A DNA stretch of 64,000 nt from DASYPQ01 sp036006425 (GTDB lineage: Bacteria > Planctomycetota > UBA1135 > GCA-002686595), in contig DASYPQ010000005.1 in the NCBI GenBank assembly GCA_036006425.1, forward strand, positions 145,189-209,188, written 5' to 3'. Position 1 is the stretch's first letter; each line of letters begins with the position of its first letter. The position numbers and the translations under genes are program-made. A model generated the notes under the pieces. The model was not told the origin of the DNA. It saw only the letters and a list, made by a program, of their open reading frames with translations, and searched no databases. This document shows positions 20,202 through 28,734 of the stretch, piece by piece.

Positions 20202-21097
20202 GGGAGCGGATGGGCGTCGAGGAACGCCCGGAGGATCGCGGCGACTTCGGACGGAGCGTCTTCGAGGAGCCAGTGGCCCGCGCGCGCGAGAGGATGCACC
20301 TCCGCCGCCGGGAAGCGGCGTTGCCATTCCTCGCGGAACGCCGGGGTGAAGCAGAAGTCCCGCTCGCCCCACACGATGCAGGTCGGCAGTCCGGCGAAGC
20401 GCGGGAGCGCGGCGCCGATCGCCTCGATCTCGGCGTAGGACGGGTGCGCCGGCGTCAGCGGGATGTCGCGGACGAAGCGCGCGATCGCGACGCGGTGCGC
20501 GAAGCTGTCGTACGGAAGCCCGAGCCCGCGCCGCGCGGTGTCGGAGAGGCGATGGGCGACGGCCATGCGCGGCGCCATCCCCGCGAACGCGTTCAAGCGG
20601 CGCACGAGGAACGGCCCGAGCCCGGGAGTGCGGCACACGCGGATTCGGAGCGGACAGCGCGCGGACGGGAACGCGGCCGTGTTCATCACGACGAGGCGGG
20701 CGATGCGCTCGGGGTGACGGCGCGCGAAACCCATCCCGATCGGGCCGCCCCAGTCGTGGAGGACGAGGGTGATGCGCCGGAGATCGAGGGCCTCGACGAG
20801 GCGCTCGAGGTTCGCGATGTGGCCGGCGAGGTCGTAGCGCCAGTCCTGCGGCTTGTCCGAGAGACCGCAGCCGAGGTGGTCCGGCACGACGCAGCGGTGC
20901 GTCGGAGAGAGCGCCTGGATCAGGCTCCGGTAGTAGAAGGACCACGTCGGATTGCCGTGGAGCATGAGCAGCGCTCCGCCGTCGCTCCCGCGCGGCCCCT
21001 CGTCGAGGTAGTGCAGGCGACCCGCGCCGACGTCGAGGTAGCGCGCCTCGAACGGGTATTCGGCGCGCAGCGCGCCGTCAATCGCCGCGGGCGGCAT
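20198..21097 (-). CDS. oleB: OleB, alpha/beta-hydrolase beta-lactone decarboxylase
   Basis: 299 residues of the haloalkane-dehalogenase-like hydrolase fold: LHGNPTWSFYYR (oxyanion region), DHLGCGLSDKP, LHDWGGPIGM (nucleophile Asp in HDWGG), GERDFCFTP (acid region) and RAGHWLLEDAP (catalytic His). OleB-type enzymes decarboxylate the beta-lactone to the final olefin. ATG 21097 overlaps fabI by 20 bases. A haloalkane dehalogenase would share these residues, but the direct link to oleC and oleD decides for OleB. Confidence 0.88.
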   Translation of the reverse strand: MPPAAIDGALRAEYPFEARYLDVGAGRLHYLDEGPRGSDGGALLMLHGNPTWSFYYRSLIQALSPTHRCVVPDHLGCGLSDKPQDWRYDLAGHIANLERLVEALDLRRITLVLHDWGGPIGMGFARRHPERIARLVVMNTAAFPSARCPLRIRVCRTPGLGPFLVRRLNAFAGMAPRMAVAHRLSDTARRGLGLPYDSFAHRVAIARFVRDIPLTPAHPSYAEIEAIGAALPRFAGLPTCIVWGERDFCFTPAFREEWQRRFPAAEVHPLARAGHWLLEDAPSEVAAILRAFLDAHPLP

Positions 21098-21926
21098 CCG
21101 CGCCCTCCCGCATCGCGCGCTCGACGAGGCCCTTGTCGAACCAGTTGACGCCCATGCCGGCGTCCATGACGAGCGTCTGCGCGTTGAAGCCCGTCGAACG
21201 CGGCGAGAGGAGGTAGAGCACCGCGTCGGCGACCTCGCCGGTCTCGAGCGCGCGCTTCCGCAGCGTCGCGGCTTCCGCGTACAGGTAGCTCTCGAGGTAG
21301 CCGGGGATGCCGGCGGACGACGCGGTCTTCAGCGGGCCAGCGCCGACCGCGTTGAAGCGCACGCCGGCCTCCGCGAAGCTCTTCGCGAGGAACACGATCG
21401 AGGAATCGAGCGCGGCCTTCACCGGCGCCATCGCGCCGTAGTTCTCGGCCGCCATGCGGGTCGAGGAGATCGAGATCGCGACGACAGACGCCTGCGGAGC
21501 GAACACGTCCTGGAGCGCGTTCGAAAGCGCCGCGAGCGAGAAGCACGAGACGTCGAGCGCGCGCAGGAAGTCCGCGCGCGCGGTCGCGTGGAACGGACGC
21601 GGGCCCTGCGAGTAGCTCGCGAACGCGATCGAGTGCACGAGCCCGTCGAGGCGGACGCCGCGGCGGGAGAGCTCGGCCGCGAGCGCGTCGATCTCGGGCT
21701 GCTTCTCGACGTCGCACACGAGGACGTCGCCGCGCCGCTCCTCGCCGAGCAGCTTGCCGACGTCGGCGCGGCGCTTCTCCGTGTGGACCGAGTAGATCGG
21801 CCGCGCGCCCGCTTCCTCGAGGCGCTTCCCGACGTGCCAGGCGACGCTCTTCTTGTTCGCGAGCCCGGCGACGAGCACGGTCTTGCCCGCGAGGCCGAGC
21901 CAGTCGCGCGGCGCGTCAGATCCCAC
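21078..21926 (-). CDS. fabI: FabI-type enoyl-ACP reductase
   Basis: 282-residue short-chain reductase with the FabI N-terminus (GKTVLVAGLANKKSVAWHV) and Tyr-x6-Lys catalytic spacing (YGAMAPVK), then GVRFNAVGAGPLKT. It reduces the trans-2 double bond of acyl-ACP using NAD(P)H. Placement inside an ole operon with fabG, ACP and a ketosynthase suggests a dedicated chain-building set rather than the housekeeping enzyme. GTG 21926 overlaps fabG by 11 bases. Confidence 0.88.
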   Translation of the reverse strand: MGSDAPRDWLGLAGKTVLVAGLANKKSVAWHVGKRLEEAGARPIYSVHTEKRRADVGKLLGEERRGDVLVCDVEKQPEIDALAAELSRRGVRLDGLVHSIAFASYSQGPRPFHATARADFLRALDVSCFSLAALSNALQDVFAPQASVVAISISSTRMAAENYGAMAPVKAALDSSIVFLAKSFAEAGVRFNAVGAGPLKTASSAGIPGYLESYLYAEAATLRKRALETGEVADAVLYLLSPRSTGFNAQTLVMDAGMGVNWFDKGLVERAMREGADAARGD

Positions 21927-22662
21927 CGGTCACCTCCAGCACGGCGCCGTTCACGTACGACGCTTCCCGCGCGCAGAGCGCGAGGATCGCCCAGGCGATC
22001 TCCGCGGGTTTGCCGTAGCGCCCGACGGGCACCATCGCGAGGTGGGACTTCCGCGTCTCCTCGCCGACGTCGGCGAGCAGCTCGGTCTCGACGAATCCGG
22101 GCGACACGCAGTTCGCGGTGATGCCCTTCCGCGCCACCTCGCGCGCGAGCGCGCGCATGAGGCCGACCTGGCCGGCCTTGCTCGCCGCGTAGTTCCCCTG
22201 CCCCGCGAATCCGTGGTGGCCGGAGGGGGAGGTGACGAACACGATCCGCCCGTACCGGCCGCGCATCATGCTCTGGACTGCGAACTTGCTCATGTAGAAG
22301 GAGCCCGAAAGGTTCGTGTCGAGCACGGTCTTCCAGTCCTCGACGCTCATCGTCCCGACGATCGCGTCGCGGCGGATCCCGGCGTTGTTGACGAGGATCT
22401 GGACGCCCGCTTCGACCTCGGCGTCGGTCTCGCGCCAGAACGCCTCGACGGCCGCGGCGTTCGCGACGTCGAGCCGGTGCAGCGAGAGCCGCTTCCCGTG
22501 GCGCGCGGCCGCGTCCTCGAACGCGCGCGCCGCCGCCTCGTCCTGGCGGTAGACCGCGCGGACGCTCGCTCCGGCCTCGAGCAGCGCGTGCGTCGTCGCG
22601 GCGCCGATCCCGCGCGTGCCGCCGGTGACGACGGCGGTCTGTCCCGCGAGATCGGGCTTCAC
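21916..22662 (-). CDS. fabG: FabG-type 3-oxoacyl-ACP reductase
   Basis: 248-residue classical short-chain dehydrogenase. TGGTRGIGAA binds NADPH, VNNAGI is the NNAG motif, the active site is Ser in VTSPSG with NYAASKAG (Tyr-x3-Lys), and CVSPGFVETE follows. It reduces 3-oxoacyl-ACP to 3-hydroxyacyl-ACP. GTG 22662 overlaps the upstream oxidoreductase stop. No dehydratase (FabZ/FabA) gene is visible in the operon, so dehydration would have to come from elsewhere or be bypassed. Confidence 0.9.
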   Translation of the reverse strand: MKPDLAGQTAVVTGGTRGIGAATTHALLEAGASVRAVYRQDEAAARAFEDAAARHGKRLSLHRLDVANAAAVEAFWRETDAEVEAGVQILVNNAGIRRDAIVGTMSVEDWKTVLDTNLSGSFYMSKFAVQSMMRGRYGRIVFVTSPSGHHGFAGQGNYAASKAGQVGLMRALAREVARKGITANCVSPGFVETELLADVGEETRKSHLAMVPVGRYGKPAEIAWAILALCAREASYVNGAVLEVTGGI

Positions 22663-24137
22663 GTCGTCGCCTCGACGAGCGTCGCGAGGAACGCGTCGAT
22701 CTTGTTCGCCGTGATCACGCCGTAGTTCGCCGCGCCGAGCCAGCCGGACATGATGATGCCGACGCTGCCCGCGTGGTGCAGGCCCTGGATCTCGGTCGGG
22801 AGGTCGAGGCTCACCCGCAGCCCTTCGAACTTCGTCCCGAACGAGGCGCCCTGGCGATGCTGCGTGTAGAAGGCGAAGCTCTTCGGCGTCGCGGCCTCGG
22901 CGTGCTCGATCTTGGCGCGGACGCCGGGCACGTACTCCTCGAGGGACTGCAGCGTCTCCTCGACGAGGCGCTTCTTCTCGGCGGCGTACGTGCTCTCGTC
23001 GAGCTCGGCCCAATCCGCCCAGTTCGCGTTCGTCGAGCTGACGATCGTGTAGCGCGACGACCCCGGCCGCGTCTTCGGGTAGTAGAAGGAGAAGGTGCGG
23101 CTCTCCCCGTGCAGGTCGCACAGCGCCGGCGAGTCGAACGTCGGGCGCGTCGACGAGAACAAGAGGTCGCCGACGAAAGGGATCGACTCGCCCTCGCGGA
23201 TGCCGAAGTAGACCTGGCAGCTCGAGTTGTTGAGCCGGACCGCGCGCGAGCGCGCCGCGAACTCCGGCGAGAAGTGCTCGAGGCCGACGAGCTCCTCGAT
23301 CGTCGTCTTGAGATTCGCGTTGCTGAGCACGGCGTCGGCGGCGAGGAAGCGTCCGTGCGCCTCGATGCCGACCGCGCGGCGTCCCTCGACGCGGATCTTG
23401 TCGACCTGGACCTTCGAGAACACCTCGACGCCGTTCCTGCGGAGCTCCTCCTTCATCTCCGCGACGAGCCGGTCCGTGCCGCCGGAGAACGTGAAGACGC
23501 CGCGGCTCATGAAGTTGCTGAACACGATCCCGTACGTGATCGCGGGATCGTCGAGGGTCGAGCCGTTCGCGTAGCTGATCGGCTCCATCAGCAGCCGGTG
23601 GATGTCGTTCCGCCCGGGGAAATGGCGCTCGAACAACCCAGCGACCGTCTCGCCGGCGTCGTCGAAGAAGTCCATGCGCCCGATCTCCTCGTAGAAGGCG
23701 CGGACGCTCGACTCCTCGACGCCGAAGCCGTCGACGAGCTTCTTCGTGAAGTCGGCCTCCGTGAAATCGGTCTCGAGCTCGAACTGCGGGTTGTGGAAGC
23801 GGATCGATTCGAGCTGCACGATCGAGCCCGCGATCGCGGGGCTCCAGTACTTCCTGCAGGTCTTCTTCATGCCGACCGGGAAGCCGTGCAGCGAGATGTC
23901 GAACACGTGGCCGCCGCGGCGCTTGAACCACGTCGCCATGCCGCCGAGGTTGTAGTGCTGCTCGAGGACGGCGACCTTGCGGCCCGCGCGCGCGAGGACG
24001 TTCGCTCCGGTGAGTCCCGCGAGCCCGCTGCCGATCACGACGACGTCGTAGCGCGCGCGCGCGCCGGCGAGCGGATCGCTCTTCTGCGGCGCCTTGCCGT
24101 CGCGGCTGCCCTTGAAGTACCGGCGGTCCTCGTTCAC
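22659..24137 (-). CDS. CrtI-like FAD oxidoreductase (phytoene-desaturase family), first paralogue
   Basis: 492 residues. The N-terminal dinucleotide fold VVVIGSGLAGLTGANVL binds FAD and is preceded by a basic tail of about 27 residues. EQHYNLGGMATWF follows, and the C-terminal FAD-contact region reads GLHHAGSVGIIMSGWLGAANYGV. It belongs to the phytoene desaturase/isomerase superfamily, but no phytoene synthase or carotenoid gene is nearby. Pairing with ACP, KAS, FabG and FabI points to an acyl-chain substrate (inference). GTG 24137 overlaps the stop of the second paralogue. Confidence 0.85.
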   Translation of the reverse strand: MNEDRRYFKGSRDGKAPQKSDPLAGARARYDVVVIGSGLAGLTGANVLARAGRKVAVLEQHYNLGGMATWFKRRGGHVFDISLHGFPVGMKKTCRKYWSPAIAGSIVQLESIRFHNPQFELETDFTEADFTKKLVDGFGVEESSVRAFYEEIGRMDFFDDAGETVAGLFERHFPGRNDIHRLLMEPISYANGSTLDDPAITYGIVFSNFMSRGVFTFSGGTDRLVAEMKEELRRNGVEVFSKVQVDKIRVEGRRAVGIEAHGRFLAADAVLSNANLKTTIEELVGLEHFSPEFAARSRAVRLNNSSCQVYFGIREGESIPFVGDLLFSSTRPTFDSPALCDLHGESRTFSFYYPKTRPGSSRYTIVSSTNANWADWAELDESTYAAEKKRLVEETLQSLEEYVPGVRAKIEHAEAATPKSFAFYTQHRQGASFGTKFEGLRVSLDLPTEIQGLHHAGSVGIIMSGWLGAANYGVITANKIDAFLATLVEATT

Positions 24138-25531
24138 GCGGAGTCTCCGACCATCAGTCCCTCGCGATTCGCCACCGTGATGCCCGACAGGAGCGCTCCG
24201 ACGATGCCGAGCAGGCCCTCGTCCGTGCCGACGAGGTGCAGCCGGTCGATCCCGGTGTCGCCGCCGCGCCGCTTCGTCGGCGAGCCGTACACGGCGCCGC
24301 CGAGCTTGCCGGTGTAGCGCCGGATCGTCCGCGGCGTCGCGACGTCGCGGAACACCGTGTGCGGCCGCGGATCGGGCACGAATCGCGACGCCGCGTCGAG
24401 GGCAGCCTCCGTGCAGGTCTCCTTCGCGGCGCGGTACTCGTCCTCCGGGAGCGCCGACCAGAGGTCGTGGTTCGCGAGGACGGTGACGCGCAGGATGCCT
24501 TCCTGCGCGGGCTCGGCGCAGGCGTAGTTGTCGCTGGCGCAGATCACTCCGCTGCGCGCGTCGACGAGTCCGGCGGGTCGCCGGTACTCGAGACGGTCCT
24601 CGGTCGAGAAGAACGTCATCGTCGCCGCGTGGCCGAGCGCCGCGAGCGGACGGTCGAGGATCGAGATCACCTCGAGGAACGAGAGCCGGCCGATTTCCGA
24701 CGCCGGCTCCTCGCGGCCGGCGAGCGTCATCGTCTCCACGCGGCCCGCCGAGGAGAACACGCGCTCCGCCGCGATCTCGGTCCCGTCGTCGAGGACCACG
24801 CCGCGCACCGCGCCGCCCTCGACGAGGATGCGCTCGACTCCCGCCTGCATCCTGAGCTCGCCGCCGAGGGCGCGGAACCGCTTCACGAGGAGGTCGAGGA
24901 GCCGCCGGATCCCGCCCTCGGGGCGCGCGAACCCCTCCTGGAAGATGCTGCGGAACAGGATCACGAGCTGGTAGCCGTCGATGTCGTCCTCGCGCGCGCT
25001 CCCGTAGTAGAGGATCGGGCAGAGGAGCATCTCGACGAGCAGCGGATCGGCGAGGAACCGCGCGAGGAATTCCCTCCCGCGCTCGCGCGGCTCGCCGGCG
25101 TGGTACGGGTCGAGCTCGCCGAGCGCGCGGACGAGGCGCTGGAAGCCGTCGATCTCGCCGGGGAACGCGCTCGCGACCGACTCCGCGAGCCTCCCGAATC
25201 CGTTCGAGAACTCGAGGCGCGCCGAGGGGAAGACGATCTCCGAGAACGTCTGCTCGCCGAGGGCGAGGTCCTCCCAGGGGATCCGGAGCTGGCGCAGGAG
25301 CTTCGTCAGCGGCGCGCCGCGCGCGTTCTTCGGCGCGAAGTTCGTCAGCGCGTGCAGTCCGGTGTCGATGCGGCGACCGGCGCGCTTGTAGAAGGAGTTC
25401 AACCCGCCCCACAGCGTGTGGCGCTCGAGCACGAGCACGCGCCGGTCGAACTGCGCGAGGCGGATCCCCGCCGCGAGGCCGCTCATCCCGGCTCCGATCA
25501 CGATCGCGTCGTACCGGGAATCCGCGGACAT
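24134..25531 (-). CDS. CrtI-like FAD oxidoreductase (phytoene-desaturase family), second paralogue
   Basis: 465 residues: AIVIGAGMSGLAAGIRLAQ (FAD-binding), LERHTLWGGLNSFYKRAGRR, and a C-terminal HLVGTDEGLLGIVGALLSGI. It is diverged from its downstream partner but has the same architecture, so the two may act as a pair on successive steps or as a heterodimer. ATG 25531 lies four bases after the ACP stop. Substrate unknown; the operon argues for ACP-bound fatty chains rather than carotenoids. Confidence 0.85.
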   Translation of the reverse strand: MSADSRYDAIVIGAGMSGLAAGIRLAQFDRRVLVLERHTLWGGLNSFYKRAGRRIDTGLHALTNFAPKNARGAPLTKLLRQLRIPWEDLALGEQTFSEIVFPSARLEFSNGFGRLAESVASAFPGEIDGFQRLVRALGELDPYHAGEPRERGREFLARFLADPLLVEMLLCPILYYGSAREDDIDGYQLVILFRSIFQEGFARPEGGIRRLLDLLVKRFRALGGELRMQAGVERILVEGGAVRGVVLDDGTEIAAERVFSSAGRVETMTLAGREEPASEIGRLSFLEVISILDRPLAALGHAATMTFFSTEDRLEYRRPAGLVDARSGVICASDNYACAEPAQEGILRVTVLANHDLWSALPEDEYRAAKETCTEAALDAASRFVPDPRPHTVFRDVATPRTIRRYTGKLGGAVYGSPTKRRGGDTGIDRLHLVGTDEGLLGIVGALLSGITVANREGLMVGDSA

Positions 25532-25535
25532 CCCG

Positions 25536-25808
25536 TCAGGCCGATCCGACCTTGGCTGCCTTGGCCGCGAACAGCGGGGAGAGGTAGTTCACGCAGCCGT
25601 CGAGCGTCGCGAGCTCCTTGTAGTCGGACTCGGGCACGTGCACGCCGTACCGCTTGCGCAGCTCCATCACGATGTCGAGGAAGTCCATCGAGTCGAGCTC
25701 GATCTGCTCGCGCAGCTTGACGTCGGGCTTCAGGTTGGACACGTCCTCGTCGGGGGCGACGGTCTGGATGATGTCCTTGATGGCGTCTTGGATCTCTTCG
25801 CGGTTCAT
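25536..25808 (-). CDS. Acyl carrier protein of the ole-linked operon
   Basis: 90 residues with the phosphopantetheine site ELDSMDFLD (Ser40) and typical acidic helices (REEIQDAIKDIIQTVAPDED at the start). It is preceded by a 38-base gap after the ketosynthase and followed four bases later by the oxidoreductase. A private ACP next to a ketosynthase and two desaturase-like enzymes suggests that specialised chains are built or modified on it. It is unlikely to be the housekeeping acpP, which normally sits with fabD and fabG. Confidence 0.92.
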   Translation of the reverse strand: MNREEIQDAIKDIIQTVAPDEDVSNLKPDVKLREQIELDSMDFLDIVMELRKRYGVHVPESDYKELATLDGCVNYLSPLFAAKAAKVGSA

Positions 25809-25846
25809 TTCGTTTCGGGAGTGGGGCAGTGGGGGAATCGGGAGGC

Positions 25847-27094
25847 TCAACCCGGTGCGCTCTGGACGACGAGCGCCGAGTTGATGCCGAGCATGCCGAA
25901 GGAAAGATTGAGGATTGTGCGGACCGACCCGAGCGAGCGAGGTTCGTTCACGACGAGGTTCCGGACCTCGCAGGCCGGATCGAGATCGTCGACGTTGAGC
26001 GTCGGATGGACGTATCCGTCCTGGAACGAAGGGAGATTGCCGGCGAGCTCGAGGGCTCCGGCGGCTCCCATCGCGTGTCCGATGAAGCTCTTCGTGTTGT
26101 TCACGTGCGTGCGCTGCGAATCGGAGAACACGGAGCGCAGGGCCTGTGCCTCCTGCTCGTCGCCGAGCGGCGTCGACGTCGCGTGACTCGACACGATGTC
26201 GACGTCGTCGGGCCCGATGCCCGCCTTCGCGAGCGCGCCGCGGATGCATTCGTTCTGGCGCTCCGCGAGCGGGAGCACGAAGTCCGAGGCGTCCGAGTTG
26301 ACGTGCCAGCCCGTGACCTCGGCGTGGATGCGCGCGCCGCGCGCGAGCGCGTCGTCGAGGCGCTCGAGGACGTACAGGCAGCCGCCTTCCGAGACGACGA
26401 TGCCGTTGCGTCCGCGGTCGAAGGGCCGCGAGGCCTTGGTCGGGTCCGCGTGCGACGCGAGCGCTCCCTCGGCCCGGAAGCTCGCGAAGATGCCGAACGT
26501 GTGGATGCTCTCGGAGACGCCGCCGCCGATCGCGCGGTCGATCTCGCCGAGCTGGAGCATCTGCGCGCCGTGGATCACGCCCAGGTTGCCGGCGGCGCAC
26601 GCGGCGCCGATGCAGTACGCGGGGCCCGTGAGCCCGAGGTTCAGCGTGATCTCGCCGGCGGGGTTGTTCGCCACGGTGCGGGGATTGTGGTGGTGCGACC
26701 AGAACGAGAGGTCGAAGCCGCGCTGGCTGACGTCGTGGATCTCGTTCTCGGTCTCGACGTTCCCGTGCTCCGTCGTGCCAACGTACACGCCCGTGCGCGC
26801 GCGCTCGGCCGGCGACAGCGACTCGAGCGCGATCCCCGCGTCGAGGAGCGCCTCGCGCGCGCAATAGATGCCGATCGATCCCGCGCGCGTGCCCCGGCGG
26901 AGCTCCTTCTTCTTCTGGTGGCGCAGCGGATCGAAGTGGCAGACGCCCGCGAGCGTCTTCCCGACGTGCCGGATCTCCCAGGTTTCCACGCCCGAAACGC
27001 CCGCGAGCAGGTTCTTGCGGAAAGCGGGCAGGGAATCCCCGTTCGGGCTCGCGAGCCCGATGCCGGTGATCACGACGCGCGGGAGGTCAGACAA
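25847..27094 (-). CDS. FabF-type beta-ketoacyl-ACP synthase
   Basis: 415 residues. The catalytic triad of KAS I/II enzymes is visible: Cys in GAACAAGNLG, His in SSHATSTPLGD and His in KSFIGHAMGAAG, with GMLGINSALV near the end. An atypical HHHNPRTVANNPAG segment precedes the Cys. It catalyses decarboxylative Claisen elongation of acyl-ACP. The start is TTG 27094, overlapping the regulator's 3' end by eight bases, and the next gene is the private ACP. Confidence 0.9.
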   Translation of the reverse strand: MSDLPRVVITGIGLASPNGDSLPAFRKNLLAGVSGVETWEIRHVGKTLAGVCHFDPLRHQKKKELRRGTRAGSIGIYCAREALLDAGIALESLSPAERARTGVYVGTTEHGNVETENEIHDVSQRGFDLSFWSHHHNPRTVANNPAGEITLNLGLTGPAYCIGAACAAGNLGVIHGAQMLQLGEIDRAIGGGVSESIHTFGIFASFRAEGALASHADPTKASRPFDRGRNGIVVSEGGCLYVLERLDDALARGARIHAEVTGWHVNSDASDFVLPLAERQNECIRGALAKAGIGPDDVDIVSSHATSTPLGDEQEAQALRSVFSDSQRTHVNNTKSFIGHAMGAAGALELAGNLPSFQDGYVHPTLNVDDLDPACEVRNLVVNEPRSLGSVRTILNLSFGMLGINSALVVQSAPG

Positions 27095-27764
27095 CCTCGT
27101 CCGACTCCTCGAAATCGCCGGGCAGGTCGATCTCGTCGATGGGGTTGCCGGCGGGCTCGCCCGAAGGCAGCACGAGCTTGCGCGCCGGTCCCCGCATGCC
27201 GACCTTCAGCGCCGTGCGGACGGCGCGCGACAGCAGGCTGCCGGAATCGCCGAGCGCGCGCTCGACGGAGCTGAACACGAGCTGCAGGACCGCGTCGGCG
27301 ATCTCGAGCGACGAGAGGATCGACCGCAGCGTGAAGACGCGCGGATCCTTCTCCCCGTACCGCTCGCGCACGTAGCCGAGGAGCGAGCGCACGGACTGCT
27401 TGAAGTGGCCGATGACGACCTGCTCGCGGCGGCGGAACACCGTCGCGACGATCGACAGGGTGTTGCCGACGGGGGCGTGGAGGTGGCAGCGGCGCGCGGC
27501 GTCGAACTCCGAGTGGATCGCGCCCCACTCGGTGAGCTCGGAGAGGCACGTCGAGGTGGCGCCCTGCGAGAGCGAGAGCTGATCGCCGATCTCGCGGGAC
27601 GAGAGCGGCTGCCCGGAGAGGACGAGGAGCCCCCAGACGCGGCCGTGGACGCGTTTGAAGCCGAACGTCTTGAAGAACTGCTCGAACGCCGGGAGGCCGG
27701 CGGCCAGCGGTTGATCGAGGCCGGAGAATTCGGATGTGCGCGGGGCGGGTGTCTTCGCAGCCAT
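27087..27764 (-). CDS. GbsR/MarR-type winged-helix regulator
   Basis: 225 residues. A helix-turn-helix is recognisable around residues 46-78 (LLVLSGQPLSSREIGDQLSL...ATSTCLSELTEWGAI), as in GbsR-like MarR-family repressors. The C-terminal half is helical with no clear ligand motif. As the first gene of the ole/FAS operon it probably autoregulates it. A small AT-rich inverted repeat at 27826-27834, about 60 bases upstream, is a possible operator. ATG 27764. Confidence 0.85.
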   Translation of the reverse strand: MAAKTPAPRTSEFSGLDQPLAAGLPAFEQFFKTFGFKRVHGRVWGLLVLSGQPLSSREIGDQLSLSQGATSTCLSELTEWGAIHSEFDAARRCHLHAPVGNTLSIVATVFRRREQVVIGHFKQSVRSLLGYVRERYGEKDPRVFTLRSILSSLEIADAVLQLVFSSVERALGDSGSLLSRAVRTALKVGMRGPARKLVLPSGEPAGNPIDEIDLPGDFEESDEVV

Positions 27765-27825
27765 GGCGTACCGATACGGCGAGCGGCGGGGAAACGGGGA
27801 GGCCGGACTTCGCGGTCTTCAGGTT

Positions 27826-27834
27826 TATCAGATA
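27826..27834. promoter_or_regulatory. Candidate operator or promoter element between regulator and cupredoxin gene
   Basis: TATCAGATA, an inverted repeat of TATC around one base, sits in the most AT-rich pocket of the 133-base divergent gap between the regulator (start 27764) and the cupredoxin (start 27898). Either strand could use it as a -10-like element, or the regulator could bind it. It is very short, so chance is a real alternative. Confidence 0.25.
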
Positions 27835-27897
27835 TGCGCGCGGGGCGGATTGATGGCATGATCGCGGGAGGAAGTCCACCCCTATTTGCTGGAATTC

Positions 27898-28734
27898 ATG
27901 CCCATGCGCCCGTCTCTCCGCCTCCTGGCTCGGATCGCTCTCGGGGCCGCGCTGGCCCTCCCCGCCCGCGCCAACACGATCGACGTCGACATCCAGTACT
28001 TCCAGTTCACGGGCCAGTACCTGACGATCGCGGTCGGCGACACGGTCCGCTGGACGAACCGCGACCCCACGACCCACTCCGCGACCGAGGGCACCGACTT
28101 CGTGCTCAACGGCAACGAGGCCTTCCACCACATGTTCTCGCCGGGGTCGCCGTCGCAGTCGACGACGTTCGACGCCGCGTTCCTGGCCGCGAATCCGCGG
28201 CCGGGGAACCGCTACGACTATTTCTGCGTCCCGCACGGCGCGGCGATGACTGGCGCGATCACGGTCACGTCGGGACCGGGGACCTTCTTCTGCTTCTGCG
28301 CGCCGCTCGGACCGTGCAGCAACCGCGACTACGGCGCGGGGTGCTCGAACTCGAATGCGGGCTACCGCGGCGGGCGGATGATCGGCGGCGGCAGCGCGAG
28401 CGTCGCCGCGGACGATCTCACGCTCGCGGTCGATCTGCTCCCGCCGAACAAGACCTGCCTGCCGTTCCGCGGCACGAGCGTGACCGGCCAGATGCAGATG
28501 GGCGAGGGCTGGCGCTGCATCGCGGGGCCGCTCCAACGGATGGCGACGCTCGACTCGGGTCCGGCGGGAGTGGTCACGATCGGACCCGGGATCGTCGCGT
28601 CGACCGCCGCGAGCCACGACCCGATCGCGGTCGGCGAGACCTGGCACTTCCAGCTGTGGTACCGCGACGCCGTCAGTCCGTGCGGCAACGCGACGAACGT
28701 GTCGAACGGCTACTCGGTGACGTTCGTCCCCTAG
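27898..28734 (+). CDS. Secreted cupredoxin with Cys-rich C-terminal tail domain
   Basis: 278 residues. The signal peptide (LARIALGAALALPARA) precedes a plastocyanin-like domain with type 1 copper ligands in order: His in DPTTHSA, Cys in YFCVPH, its following His, and Met in GAAMTG. From about residue 130 comes the Cys-containing tail domain shared with the proteins ending at 33501 and 46185 (CSN...GCSNS, GWRCIAGP, WYRD, NVSNGYSVTF). It is probably an exported electron carrier or copper protein with a surface-targeting or structural tail. ATG 27898 or 27904; a GGAGGAAG lies 25-30 bases upstream, nearer a TTG at 27886. The stop overlaps the convergent phosphoesterase stop (CTAG). Confidence 0.85.
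   Translation: MPMRPSLRLLARIALGAALALPARANTIDVDIQYFQFTGQYLTIAVGDTVRWTNRDPTTHSATEGTDFVLNGNEAFHHMFSPGSPSQSTTFDAAFLAANPRPGNRYDYFCVPHGAAMTGAITVTSGPGTFFCFCAPLGPCSNRDYGAGCSNSNAGYRGGRMIGGGSASVAADDLTLAVDLLPPNKTCLPFRGTSVTGQMQMGEGWRCIAGPLQRMATLDSGPAGVVTIGPGIVASTAASHDPIAVGETWHFQLWYRDAVSPCGNATNVSNGYSVTFVP

Noticed and set aside
20198..21097. Haloalkane dehalogenase
   Set aside because: The active site is compatible, but direct coupling to oleC and oleD and the absence of dehalogenation context favour OleB.
22659..25531. Carotenoid biosynthesis cluster (two phytoene-desaturase-like genes)
   Set aside because: No phytoene synthase, GGPP synthase or cyclase is nearby; the neighbours are all fatty-acid and olefin genes.
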